A stretch of 64,000 bases of DNA, from the NCBI GenBank assembly GCA_964618895.1, contig CAZUDO010000008.1:8865-72864 (forward strand). Direction: 5' to 3'. The notes beneath the pieces were generated by a model. It saw nothing but the letters and a program-made list of their open reading frames with translations, did not search any database and was not told the DNA's origin. This DNA comes from CAZUDO01 sp964618895. Lineage in GTDB: Bacteria; Desulfobacterota; Binatia; DP-6. Positions 25,366 through 33,957 of this stretch are shown piece after piece. The position numbers and the translations under genes were made by a program. The stretch's first letter is position 1. Each line of letters opens with the position of its first letter.

Positions 25366-26280
25366 TTACGCCAGGCCCAGCTTCTGCTTGCCCTCCGCAC
25401 TGATGCGGGAGGGGTGCCACGGCGGCTCCCAGACGACATCGACGGTGACGTTGGCCTGCCCCAGGGCCGCGATCTTCCGCTTCACGTCCTCCGGGATGGT
25501 ACGGGCCGACGGACAGGATTCCGACGTGAGTGTCATGCGGACCGCAATCGCCGACTCGTCGATGTCGATCCCGTAGATCAGACCGAGATCGTAGACGTTG
25601 AGCGGGATCTCCGGGTCGTAGCACTCGCGGATGGCGGCCACGACCTGCGCGCCACTGACGGAACCACCCCGATACCCTACCGGCACGTCTGGCGCCGCCG
25701 CCCCTCCGCCGGCAGCCACGGGAGCCGCCTCGGCGGCGACCCGCGGGCCCGTCCACGCGTGCATCCCACCCAGAAGATTGAGCAGCCGCGTGAACCCGCG
25801 TTGGCCGAGCGTGTCACACGCAGCGGCGCTACGGCCCCCGGCGGCACAATGCACGAGGATGATCGTGTCCCGCGCGGGCAACTCGTGCAGCCGATCGTCG
25901 AGCTCGTCGACGGGAATGAGCCGCGCGTTCGGGATGTGCCCATTGGCGTATTCGGCCGCGGTGCGGACGTCGAGGACGAGGAGGTCCGGCGTGCGTTCAT
26001 AGAGGGCGAGCGCCTCGGCCGCGCCGATGTCCTGCCGGGGCGCACCCCGCACGATGATCTCCCGGGGAGGCGCCTGGCCGGCTGCGACGGCGGCCAGGTG
26101 CGTACGCGTCACCGCCAGCTCGCGCGCCGCTTCCTCGCGCAGCGTCCCCAGCTCGCGCCGCATGGCGCTCACCTCGCTCAGGCTGATCTCCGCGCGGCGC
26201 AGCCTGCGCACGAGCCAGACGACGACACCGCACCCCCCGACGACGCCGAGGACGAGCACCATTCTCACCATGCGTACCAC
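25366..26280 (-). CDS. Membrane-anchored rhodanese-MIP18 (DUF59) fusion protein
   Basis: 304 residues in four parts. Residues 4-25 are a membrane segment. Residues 30-66 form a helical, charged stretch likely to coil. Residues about 80-185 are a rhodanese domain with DVRTAAEYANGHIPNARLIP and active-site loop VHCAAGGRS (Cys145). Residues about 205-300 are a MIP18/PaaD-like domain with REC, YDPEIPLNVYDLGLIYGI and TLTSESCPSA (Cys256). MIP18 proteins help iron-sulfur cluster delivery and rhodaneses carry sulfane sulfur, so the fusion suggests sulfur handling at the membrane. This fusion order is not one I know as standard. It probably starts the operon with the GT39-like gene. Confidence 0.8.
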   Translation of the reverse strand: MVRMVRMVLVLGVVGGCGVVVWLVRRLRRAEISLSEVSAMRRELGTLREEAARELAVTRTHLAAVAAGQAPPREIIVRGAPRQDIGAAEALALYERTPDLLVLDVRTAAEYANGHIPNARLIPVDELDDRLHELPARDTIILVHCAAGGRSAAACDTLGQRGFTRLLNLLGGMHAWTGPRVAAEAAPVAAGGGAAAPDVPVGYRGGSVSGAQVVAAIRECYDPEIPLNVYDLGLIYGIDIDESAIAVRMTLTSESCPSARTIPEDVKRKIAALGQANVTVDVVWEPPWHPSRISAEGKQKLGLA

Positions 26281-26327
26281 GGATCATAGCGTTGACTCCT
26301 GCCGCACGCCATGGTGAGCGATGGGGC

Positions 26328-27314
26328 ATGCGCGCCATCCTCATCCGGGAGCCCGGCGACGAGCGCATGCTCGAGCTGGGCGATACGCCCACCCCGCCTC
26401 TCGGCCCGAGCGACATCCGAATCCGCGTGCGGACGACGGCGGTCAACCGCGCCGATCTGTTGCAGCGCCAGGGCTTCTACCCCCCTCCCCCGGGGGCGTC
26501 CCCGGTCCTCGGCCTCGAATGTGCCGGCGACGTGGCCGCGGTGGGGAGTGAGGCGCGTGGCGTGTCCGTGGGACAACGCGTCATGGCCCTGCTCCCGGGG
26601 GGCGGCTACGCCGAGGAGGTCGTCGTACACTACCGCTGCGCGATGCCGGTGCCCGATGGCATGAGCGACGAGGAGGCCGGCGCCTTCCCCGAGGTGTTTC
26701 TCACGGCCTTTTCGAATCTGTTTCTGCCCGCGTTGGGCGCCCTGCGGCGCGGCGAAGCGGCCCTGGTGCATGGCGGCGCCGGCGGCGTCGGCACGGCGGC
26801 GATCCAGCTCCTGCGCGAGGCAGGCCATCCCTCTATCGTGACTGTGGGCAGCGACGAGAAATGCCGCCGCTGCGTCGAGCTGGGCGCGACCGTCGCAGTC
26901 AACTACCGCACCGAAGACTTCGTCGCACGCGCGAAGGAGGCGACCGGCGGTCACGGCGTCGGGGTTGTGCTCGACCACATCGGCGCCCGCTACCTGGCAC
27001 AGAACCTCGCCGCCCTGGCCACCGGCGGACGTCTGGTCGAGATCGGGCTCATGGGCGGTGCACGGGCCGAGATCAACCTGGGCGACCTGCTGGTGCGCCG
27101 CCTGGCCGTCATTGGCTCGACGCTGCGCGGGCGCCCGATCGACGAGAAGGCGGCCATCATCGAGGCCTTCACGGCACGGTTCGGCACCGCGCTCGCCGGC
27201 GGTCGGCTCCGACCGCCGATCGACCGGGTGCTCCCGCTGGCCGACGCCGCCGCGGCGCATCGGCGCATGCAGGCGAGCGAGCACGTCGGGAAGATCGTGC
27301 TGCGCGTGACGTGA
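26328..27314 (+). CDS. NAD(P)H-quinone oxidoreductase, PIG3/TP53I3-like (zinc-free MDR)
   Basis: 328 residues of the medium-chain dehydrogenase fold: VNRADLLQRQGFYPPPPGAS, ECAGDVAAVG, the LVHGGAGGVGTAAIQL nucleotide-binding motif, VGSDEKCRRCVELGA, and GRLVEIGLMGGARAEINLG. The absence of catalytic zinc Cys and the FYPPPPG sequence match the PIG3 quinone reductase subfamily. They reduce quinones with NADPH. ATG 26328 fits the family N-terminus (MRAILI). Its stop overlaps the GTG of the TMTC-like gene, an unlikely functional partner, so the pair may only share a transcript. Confidence 0.9.
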   Translation: MRAILIREPGDERMLELGDTPTPPLGPSDIRIRVRTTAVNRADLLQRQGFYPPPPGASPVLGLECAGDVAAVGSEARGVSVGQRVMALLPGGGYAEEVVVHYRCAMPVPDGMSDEEAGAFPEVFLTAFSNLFLPALGALRRGEAALVHGGAGGVGTAAIQLLREAGHPSIVTVGSDEKCRRCVELGATVAVNYRTEDFVARAKEATGGHGVGVVLDHIGARYLAQNLAALATGGRLVEIGLMGGARAEINLGDLLVRRLAVIGSTLRGRPIDEKAAIIEAFTARFGTALAGGRLRPPIDRVLPLADAAAAHRRMQASEHVGKIVLRVT

Positions 27315-29377
27315 CCGAGCGACTCTCGACGTTGACACGGGGACCGGGGTCGACGATACGAGCCCGCGTGGTCGCCCGGGATGTCGTGCTGGCCGCGGCG
27401 GTCGCGCTGCTCGCCGCCCTGCCGTATGCGCGGGTGTACGGGTATGCGTTCGTCAACTACGACGATACGCTCTACGTAACCGCCAATCCGGTGGTGCAGC
27501 AGGGGCTCACGCGTGCGACCGCGAGCTGGGCCCTGACCACGACCGACGCCGCCAACTGGCACCCGCTCACGTGGTGGTCGCACATGCTGGATGTGCAGCT
27601 GTTCGGGCTGGCCCCGGGCAGCCATCACCTGACCAGCGTCCTCCTGCACGCGCTCAACGCCGCACTGCTGTTTCTGGTGCTCCGGCGGCTGACCGACGCT
27701 CCGTGGCGCAGCGCGCTGGTCGCCGCCGTGTTCGGCGTGCACCCGCTCGCGGTCGAATCGGTGGCGTGGATCGGCCAGCGCAAGACGGTGCTGTGCACCT
27801 CGTTCGCGCTGCTCGCGCTGTGGTCGTACGCTGGGTGGATCCGGCGCGGCGGCGTGGTCCGGGGCATGCTCGTCGTGCTGTGGTTCGCAGCCAGCCTGCT
27901 CGCGAAGCCCATGTTCGTCACACTGCCTTTCGTCCTCCTCTTGCTCGACCACTGGCCGCTGGCGCGCGCCACCCCCCTTGCCCGTCGCGTGCTCGAGAAG
28001 ACACCGCTCCTGTTGCTCTGCGCGGCATCGAGTGTCGTCACCTACCTCGCGCAGGAGCACGGGGGGGCGATGCGGGTGACCAACCCCCTCGACGACCGCA
28101 TCCGGAACGCCGTGGTGGCGTATGCGCAGTACGTGCGCGCAGCCATGTGGCCCGCCGACCTGGCCGTGCTTTACCCGCTGCCGGCCGAATGGCCCCTGCC
28201 GACGGTCGCCGTCGCCCTCGCACTCCTGGGCGGGCTCACGGCCCTCGCCGTCGCGGCACGGCGTCAGCGGCCCGCCGTGCTCATCGGCTGGCTCCTGTTT
28301 CTCGGCACGCTGGTTCCGATGATCGGCCTGGTGCAGGTCGGGTACCAGGCACGGGCCGACCGCTACATGTACGTTCCGCTGGTGGGGCTCGCGGTGATGG
28401 TCGTGTGGGGGATCCCCGACGGCTGGCCGCGTCCCCTATCGATCGTCGGCGCCGGGCTGGCTGTGCTCGGGCTGCTCGTGATCAGCGCGCGACAGGCCCC
28501 GGTCTGGCGCGACAGCCGAAGCCTGTTCACGCACAGCGTCGCCGTCGCCCCGGGTAGCCCGGTCGCGCACCAGAACCTCGCCATGGCCCTCCTGGACGAC
28601 GGCGAGGTCGATGCCGCCCTGGCACACTACCAGGCGGCGCTCGCGCTCGATCCTCGCTTCGCGGGGGCCTACACCGGCCTCGGGGCCGTGTACGCCCGCC
28701 AAGGGAAACCCGCCGAGGCCCGTCAGGCCTTCGAGCAGGCGCTGGCCATCGCCCCCACGCTGGCGGCCGCGCATGCGAGCCTGGCGAGGCTCTTGGCCAA
28801 GGAAGGCCAGCTGGAGCAGGCGCGTACGCACCTGGAGCAGGCCATCGCCGCGGAGCCGGCGACACCGGAGTTCCACTATGCCCTGGCCCTCGTCTACGAC
28901 GGCGAGCGGAAGCACGCCGAGGCCGTCGCCGCCTATCGCGAGGCGGTCCGTCTGCAACCGCACTACCCGGAAGCATGGCTCGGTCTCGGCAACGCGCTGA
29001 GCGACGCGCACGCGCAGGCGGAGGCAATCGCCGCCTATCGGACGGCCATCGCCCTTCTGCCCACGCTCCCGCTGCCGAAGCACAACCTGGCCTGGCTGCT
29101 GCTCGCGAAGCCCGACCGGACGGCCGCGGACGTGACCGAGGCCATCGCCCTGCTCGACGAGGCCAACCGTCTCACCGACCACGAGGACCCGCGCATGCTC
29201 GACACGCTGGCGGTCGCCTACGCCATCAACCGTCAGTTCGACCGCGCGCTCGAGACCGACACGCGCGCCCTGGCCGCCGCCCGCGCCCGCGGGGACCCGG
29301 GCCTCGTCGACGAGATCCGACAGAACCTCGATCGGTTCGAACAGATGCGCGCGGCGACCGCCGGCGCCACTTCCTGA
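27311..29377 (+). CDS. TMTC-like membrane protein with TPR domain, second paralogue
   Basis: 688 residues, organised like the product at 18506-20344. Membrane domain: VNYDDTLYVTANP (acidic pair after the first segment), NWHPLTWWSHMLDVQLFG, HPLAVESVAWIGQRKTVL, LAKPMFVTLPFVLLLLDHWP and VGYQARADRYMYVPLVGLA. TPR domain from about residue 410: NLAMALLDDGEVDAALAHYQ, FAGAYTGLGAVYARQGKPAE, EFHYALALVYDGERKHAEA and more, six to seven units. The resemblance to TMTC/O-GlcNAc-type architecture suggests protein O-glycosylation, unproven in bacteria. GTG 27311 overlaps the preceding stop. A CMD-family gene follows after 15 bases. Confidence 0.78.
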   Translation: MTERLSTLTRGPGSTIRARVVARDVVLAAAVALLAALPYARVYGYAFVNYDDTLYVTANPVVQQGLTRATASWALTTTDAANWHPLTWWSHMLDVQLFGLAPGSHHLTSVLLHALNAALLFLVLRRLTDAPWRSALVAAVFGVHPLAVESVAWIGQRKTVLCTSFALLALWSYAGWIRRGGVVRGMLVVLWFAASLLAKPMFVTLPFVLLLLDHWPLARATPLARRVLEKTPLLLLCAASSVVTYLAQEHGGAMRVTNPLDDRIRNAVVAYAQYVRAAMWPADLAVLYPLPAEWPLPTVAVALALLGGLTALAVAARRQRPAVLIGWLLFLGTLVPMIGLVQVGYQARADRYMYVPLVGLAVMVVWGIPDGWPRPLSIVGAGLAVLGLLVISARQAPVWRDSRSLFTHSVAVAPGSPVAHQNLAMALLDDGEVDAALAHYQAALALDPRFAGAYTGLGAVYARQGKPAEARQAFEQALAIAPTLAAAHASLARLLAKEGQLEQARTHLEQAIAAEPATPEFHYALALVYDGERKHAEAVAAYREAVRLQPHYPEAWLGLGNALSDAHAQAEAIAAYRTAIALLPTLPLPKHNLAWLLLAKPDRTAADVTEAIALLDEANRLTDHEDPRMLDTLAVAYAINRQFDRALETDTRALAAARARGDPGLVDEIRQNLDRFEQMRAATAGATS

Positions 29378-29392
29378 TCACGGAGGGACACC

Positions 29393-29764
29393 ATGGCAGA
29401 CCACGACGATTTCCTCGCCCGCGGCCGCGCCGTCGCCGAGAAGCTCTGGGGAGCACGTGCCGGCGGCCAGGAGCTGCCGGCCCACAAGCTGGCACCCGAG
29501 TTCTTCGCCCTGGTCACGCAATTCGTCTTCGGCGGGTTCTGGGCGCGCCCGAATCTCGACCTGCGCAGCCGCAGCCTGTGTACGGTCGCGCAGCTCGCCG
29601 CGCTCGGCAAGACGGACGAGTTGAAGGGGCACCTGTATGGGGCGCTCAACCTCGGCATCCGACGGGAGGAGCTGATCGAGGTGCTCATGCAGACGGCGTG
29701 CTATGCGGGGGTGCCGGCGGCGGTGACGGCGCTGAATGCGGGGGCGGAGGTGCTTGGGCCGTAG
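29393..29764 (+). CDS. Carboxymuconolactone decarboxylase (CMD) family protein
   Basis: 123 residues, all helical. LAPEFFALVTQFVFGGFWARPNLDLRSRSLCTVAQLAALGKTDELK in family terms is the 'R....tla.laal...eL..H...a...G.t..E' pattern; then HLYGALNLGIRREELIEVL and AVTALNAGAEVL. gamma-CMD decarboxylates carboxymuconolactone in protocatechuate breakdown, but many members lack that activity; there is no AhpD-type CxxC here. The size fits the PcaC-like group. Inverted-repeat copy C follows. Confidence 0.87.
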   Translation: MADHDDFLARGRAVAEKLWGARAGGQELPAHKLAPEFFALVTQFVFGGFWARPNLDLRSRSLCTVAQLAALGKTDELKGHLYGALNLGIRREELIEVLMQTACYAGVPAAVTALNAGAEVLGP

Positions 29765-29772
29765 CGGCGGTC

Positions 29773-29886
29773 CGCGCGAGCGGGGCCGGGGTCTCCGCTT
29801 CGTTCGCCGGCGGTCGTAGCGGCAGGGCCACACGCGGCGGCCGCGTCGCCGGCTCAAGGCGCTGCGACCCCGGCCCCGCTCGCGCG
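29773..29886 (-). repeat. Variable-arm conserved-core inverted repeat, copy C
   Basis: Arms at 29773-29793 and 29866-29886 pair perfectly over 21 bases. On the minus strand the 72-base core begins GCAGCGCCTTGAGCCGGCGA and ends CGCCGGCGAACGAAGCGGA. Outer flanks are CGAGT and GACC as in copies A and E (read on the minus strand). It sits between the stops of the CMD gene and the convergent HIBADH-like gene. Confidence 0.85.
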
Positions 29887-29939
29887 ACTCGGCATTGCGG
29901 CGCCTCAGCGCGCGGGCCGCGGCTCCGCCACGCCTTCGC

Positions 29940-30833
29940 CTACGGCTTGGCGGGCGCCAGGTGGAGCTTCACGTTGGCCTGGCGTTCGATGAGCTCGACC
30001 AGGTCGGTGAAGTCGCGGTCGCCAAGGCCGGCGCCGACGGCGGCGACGAGCGCTTGGGCCACCCCGGCGGCGACCGGGACCGGGACGGCGGCTTCACGCG
30101 CGACCTCGAGCAGCAGCCCGGCGTCCTTGGCGGCGAGGGCCAGGGCGAACTGGGTCGGGCGGTGGCGGGTGTTGATGCCCTCGACCATCCGGTCGGTGAA
30201 GAAGTTGCCGGCGCCGCCGGTGCGGATCACGTCGATCATGGTGCGCAGGTCGATGCCCGCCTTGGTGGCTACCGCGAGGGCTTCGAGCGACGCCCAGGTG
30301 GCACTGAAGGCGAGCAGGCTGTTGACCAGCTTGGCGGTGTTGCCGAGCCCGAGCGGGCCCAGGTGGAAGACCGCGCGCCCGAGCTTCTCCAGGATGGGAC
30401 GGCAGCGCTCGTAGACCGCCGGTGCCCCGCCCACCATGAACACCAGCATGCGCGCCTGCGCCCCCGGCGCCCCGCCCGTGAGCGGCGCCTCCAGCAGATG
30501 GCGGCCGGCGGCCGCCAGGCGCTGCCCCACCGCCCGGATCGTCGCCGGCGCGTTGGTGCTCAGGTCGACCAGGATCGCATCCCGCGCGGCCCCGGCCAGC
30601 CACGCTTGCGCCACCGCTTCCATCACCGCCGGGGTCGGCAGCGACGTGAACGTGATCTCGCTGGCGGTGGCAACCGCCGCCGGCGACCCGCCCGCCTGCG
30701 CGCCCTGCGCCACCAGCGCCTGCACGCGTGCCGGGTCGGTGTCGTGGACGGCGACCGTGTGCCCGTCCACGAGCAGGTTGGCTGCGATCGCCCCCCCGAT
30801 GTTGCCGGCGCCGATGACTCCCAGCCGGCTCAC
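29940..30833 (-). CDS. 3-hydroxyisobutyrate dehydrogenase family NAD(P)-dependent oxidoreductase
   Basis: 297 residues: SRLGVIGAGNIGGAIAANLL (Rossmann), ILVDLSTNAPATIRAVG, EAPLTGGAPGAQARMLVFMV (substrate loop 'D.PVSGG'), and GLGNTAKLVNSLL with the catalytic Lys. The family oxidises beta-hydroxy acids or reduces semialdehydes; HIBADH, tartronate semialdehyde reductase and GlyR share these motifs. The expected start 'M' is replaced by GTG at 30833, which overlaps the stop of the upstream DUF4215 gene (TGA 30830-30832). Being joined to a secreted protein gene looks coincidental. Confidence 0.88.
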   Translation of the reverse strand: MSRLGVIGAGNIGGAIAANLLVDGHTVAVHDTDPARVQALVAQGAQAGGSPAAVATASEITFTSLPTPAVMEAVAQAWLAGAARDAILVDLSTNAPATIRAVGQRLAAAGRHLLEAPLTGGAPGAQARMLVFMVGGAPAVYERCRPILEKLGRAVFHLGPLGLGNTAKLVNSLLAFSATWASLEALAVATKAGIDLRTMIDVIRTGGAGNFFTDRMVEGINTRHRPTQFALALAAKDAGLLLEVAREAAVPVPVAAGVAQALVAAVGAGLGDRDFTDLVELIERQANVKLHLAPAKP

Positions 30834-33800
30834 GGCGTACAGAGCAGCTTCACACTGTCGGAGTCGATCAGCAGCTGAGTGGTGATGCCCTTCAGCTTGA
30901 GGGCCTTGGTCCCCTTGGCGGTGGCCGACTTCTGCGGCACGCGGATCGCGAGTCGCGGGCCGCAATCGTTGGCCGGCGCGCTGGCGGCCGCCTCCGTCGC
31001 CCACAGGAGCAGGTTCCGGTTCTGGAGGTCCTCCGGGCGGCGCAGGATGTCTTTCTCGTTCGGCTTGCGGATGTCGACGAAGGCAACGGTGCCGAAGGTC
31101 GGGGCCGCGGGCGTGCAGGCGGGGAAACGCGGGTCGACGTTGTTGGCGCACACCCAGATGTAGAACAGGCATTCGTCGGCCGTGCTACCGTGGTCGCAGG
31201 CGGGGTCACCGTCCTGGCATGTCTGCTTGATGCCGGGCTGCCCGGTGCGGTCCGGGAGCGGGTTCTCGTAGGCCCACTCGAGAACGCAGTCGGTGGTGGC
31301 GTCGCCCTTGCCGGCGATCCGGCCCGCGCCCGCGGGGGGCTCGAGGTAGCAGCGCGGCGAACAGCCGTCGCCGGCCGTGCCGTTGGCATCGTCGCACTGC
31401 TCGCGCCGCCCGGGATCGGTGACCGCGTCGCCGCAGCGGGGCAAGCGACAGTCGGGGCGGCAGGCCGCGTCCGGCGTGTTGGCGTTGGCGGCACCGGCGT
31501 CGCACTCTTCGCCCGCCTGCGGGACGCCGTCGCCGCAACCCGCCAGCAGCGTGCAGGCGTTCGAGCAGCCATCGCCGTTGTTGGTGTTGCCGTCGTCACA
31601 CTGCTCGGCCCCTTCGACGACGCCGTTGCCACAGCAGGGCGTGATCGGCGTGTGATCGCAGGCGTCGGTCCCCTCGTTGCAGGTGTCGGCCGTGCACTGG
31701 TTGGTGTCGCCGCAGCCCCGGGGGCCACCGGAGACGCACGCCCCGGCCTGGCAGGAGTCCGAGACGCTACAGAAGAACCCGTCGCTACAGCTGGTACCGT
31801 TCGGCCGGTTGGGGTGCGTGCAATTGCCGGCGCTGCACTGGTCGTCGGTACACTGGTTGCCGTCGTCGGTGCACGCGCCGGTGCGGTTGGTGAAGACGCA
31901 GCCCGTGGCCGGGCTGCAGGTGTCGGTGGTGCACTCCCGCGTGTCGTCGCACACCAGCGCCGTGCCGCAGATGCCGCCGGCGGTGCAGGTGCTCCCGACG
32001 GTGCACGCGTCGGAGTCGGTACAGGGCGTGCCGATCGTCACCGCCAGGTGCTGGCACCCGCCCGGCTCAGCACAGCTGTCGACGGTGCAGCTCGTGCCGT
32101 CGTTGCAGTTGGGCACCGTGCCCGGGGTGCAGGTCCCCGCCTGGCAGGTTTCCGTCCCGTTGCATGCCACGCCGTCCGGGCAGGGGGTGCCGTTGGGGGC
32201 GCGAAAATGGCTGCAGCCGAGCAGCGGATCGCAGCCGTCGGCGGTGCACGGCTGGCCGTCGTTACAGGTCTCGACCTGACAGAATGCCGAGCACCCGTCG
32301 CAACCCTGCGCATCCCCGTCGTCGCAGGTCTCGGGATACTGCACACTGCCGTTGCCGCACACCGGACACGGGACGAGACACCCGACCGGGAACCCGAAGG
32401 CCGTGCAGGTCGCACGCGCGAACACGACCGGCGCTGGCTGGACGCTCCCGACCCCGATGACGGGCGCCAGGCGGCTCGGGTGATTGATGGCGTTGCCGCC
32501 CGGCAGCGAGGCCGCTTCGTTCTGGGTGGTGTTGACGCTGCCCGCGATCGTGAGCTGCTCGCGGGCGCTCAAGGTGGTCGACCCGCCACTCCCGCCGCGC
32601 GACACGAGCTGTCCCCCCGCCGCGATGGTGAGGTCGCACCCGATCAGGCTCATGTCGCCCCCGGCGCCGCAGCTTCCGAACGTGTCGCAGTGTCCGCCGC
32701 TCGCGTCGACGATTCCCGTCGCCGTGACCAGCAGAGTGCCCGCGCCCGACGCCCCCGCTTCGAGATCGATCGGGCCGCCGTCGGTCACGTCGGTGGAGCT
32801 CTGGCTCAAGATCGTGCCGCTCAACGTCACCGCCCCGTCGGCACTCAAGTCGAAGACCCCGCCGCCGGCGCCGCCGGACACGTCGAAGAGTCCCGCGTGC
32901 GTGATGGTTCTGGCAAAGGCGTTGATCTCGCCGCCGCACCCCTGGCCGCCGTTGGCCTTCGCCGATACGACCGCGGTGCTCTGGACGGCGAGGGTCCCGG
33001 CCGCCTCCAGGTTGATGAACCCGCCGCCCCCGTCGCTGATCGCGCCTTCCGCCGACACCGTGGTCGCAATCGTCAGGTCCCCGAACGACGACGCGAGATC
33101 GATGTCGCCGCCGCAGCCGCCCCCGTCCGTCGAGCCGTTGCCGTTCGCCAGCAGGTCACCGAGCACAAGCACCTGCGTCCCGGCCAGGGCGCTCACCGAG
33201 CCGCCGCTCCCGGCCGCGCCGGTCGCGTTGGCGATCACCTTGCGCAGCGTGACTTGTCCACCGGCCTGCGTGCTCAGCTGCCCGCCCTCGTCGCCGCTCA
33301 CGTCGATCTCCTCGCCGAGGGTGAGATTGCCGACGGCGCGCAGGTCGATCGCCGAGGAGCCCGCGCTGACGGCGGTGATGCCGCTCCCGGGGAGGGTCAC
33401 GAGGTCGGCGCCGGCATCGACGAAGATGACGCCACCAGCAGCGATCGGCGACAGCTTGTCGGCGTTCAGGCGCCCCGCCACCGTGACCGTGCCGCCGGCG
33501 AAGATGCGGATGGCTCCCACCCCGACCGTGCCGGATACGTCGATGCGGCCGTCGGAACTCGCCTGCTCGAGGGTCACGTTGCCGGTGGTCTCGATGCGGA
33601 TCATGCCGCCGCGATCGTCCGGCGCGGCGTCCTCGCCCCGGCCGTTGATGAACCCGCCCGGCTTGATGACGAGGCTCCCGGCCTTGATGATGACGCTGCC
33701 GCTACCGACGATCAGCTCGACACCGTTGTCGAGGGTCACGGCGCGCGCGCCGAAGTCGAGCGTGCAGCCGTTCGCGATGTCGAAATCGCGAGTGATCGTG

Positions 33801-33943
33801 CACGGTCCGGCGCCGACCGGACAGCCGGCGTCGGCGGCCGAGACGTCCGCCGCCGTGCAGGCCGGGATCGGGACCGCGTGCGCCTGGCGTGGCCATACGC
33901 CGCCCGCCATGAGCCCGAGCAGACTGGCCGTGGCGATCCGCAT
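30830..33943 (-). CDS. Large secreted protein: beta-repeat domain followed by DUF4215-type cysteine-rich repeats
   Basis: 1037 residues. A signal peptide (MRIATASLLGLMAGGVWPRQ then AHA) is followed by about 500 residues of Gly-rich beta strands (NVTLEQASSDGRIDVSGTVG, VSAEGAISDGGGGFINLEAA), a filamentous haemagglutinin-like solenoid. Next come about 350 residues of Cys-rich repeats, including DUF4215 units CGNGVVEGAEQCDDGNTNNG and GDGCSNAC, and tandem 'C..D...CT.D.C....GC' units. The C-terminal domain lacks Cys repeats and ends VPQKSATAKGTKALKLKGIT. ATG 33943 has GGAGGGGAG upstream. It is the middle gene of a unit with the beta-helix gene at 34908; both are probably surface or secreted structural proteins. 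Confidence 0.85.
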   Translation of the reverse strand: MRIATASLLGLMAGGVWPRQAHAVPIPACTAADVSAADAGCPVGAGPCTITRDFDIANGCTLDFGARAVTLDNGVELIVGSGSVIIKAGSLVIKPGGFINGRGEDAAPDDRGGMIRIETTGNVTLEQASSDGRIDVSGTVGVGAIRIFAGGTVTVAGRLNADKLSPIAAGGVIFVDAGADLVTLPGSGITAVSAGSSAIDLRAVGNLTLGEEIDVSGDEGGQLSTQAGGQVTLRKVIANATGAAGSGGSVSALAGTQVLVLGDLLANGNGSTDGGGCGGDIDLASSFGDLTIATTVSAEGAISDGGGGFINLEAAGTLAVQSTAVVSAKANGGQGCGGEINAFARTITHAGLFDVSGGAGGGVFDLSADGAVTLSGTILSQSSTDVTDGGPIDLEAGASGAGTLLVTATGIVDASGGHCDTFGSCGAGGDMSLIGCDLTIAAGGQLVSRGGSGGSTTLSAREQLTIAGSVNTTQNEAASLPGGNAINHPSRLAPVIGVGSVQPAPVVFARATCTAFGFPVGCLVPCPVCGNGSVQYPETCDDGDAQGCDGCSAFCQVETCNDGQPCTADGCDPLLGCSHFRAPNGTPCPDGVACNGTETCQAGTCTPGTVPNCNDGTSCTVDSCAEPGGCQHLAVTIGTPCTDSDACTVGSTCTAGGICGTALVCDDTRECTTDTCSPATGCVFTNRTGACTDDGNQCTDDQCSAGNCTHPNRPNGTSCSDGFFCSVSDSCQAGACVSGGPRGCGDTNQCTADTCNEGTDACDHTPITPCCGNGVVEGAEQCDDGNTNNGDGCSNACTLLAGCGDGVPQAGEECDAGAANANTPDAACRPDCRLPRCGDAVTDPGRREQCDDANGTAGDGCSPRCYLEPPAGAGRIAGKGDATTDCVLEWAYENPLPDRTGQPGIKQTCQDGDPACDHGSTADECLFYIWVCANNVDPRFPACTPAAPTFGTVAFVDIRKPNEKDILRRPEDLQNRNLLLWATEAAASAPANDCGPRLAIRVPQKSATAKGTKALKLKGITTQLLIDSDSVKLLCTP

Positions 33944-33957
33944 CGCGCTCCCCTCCG

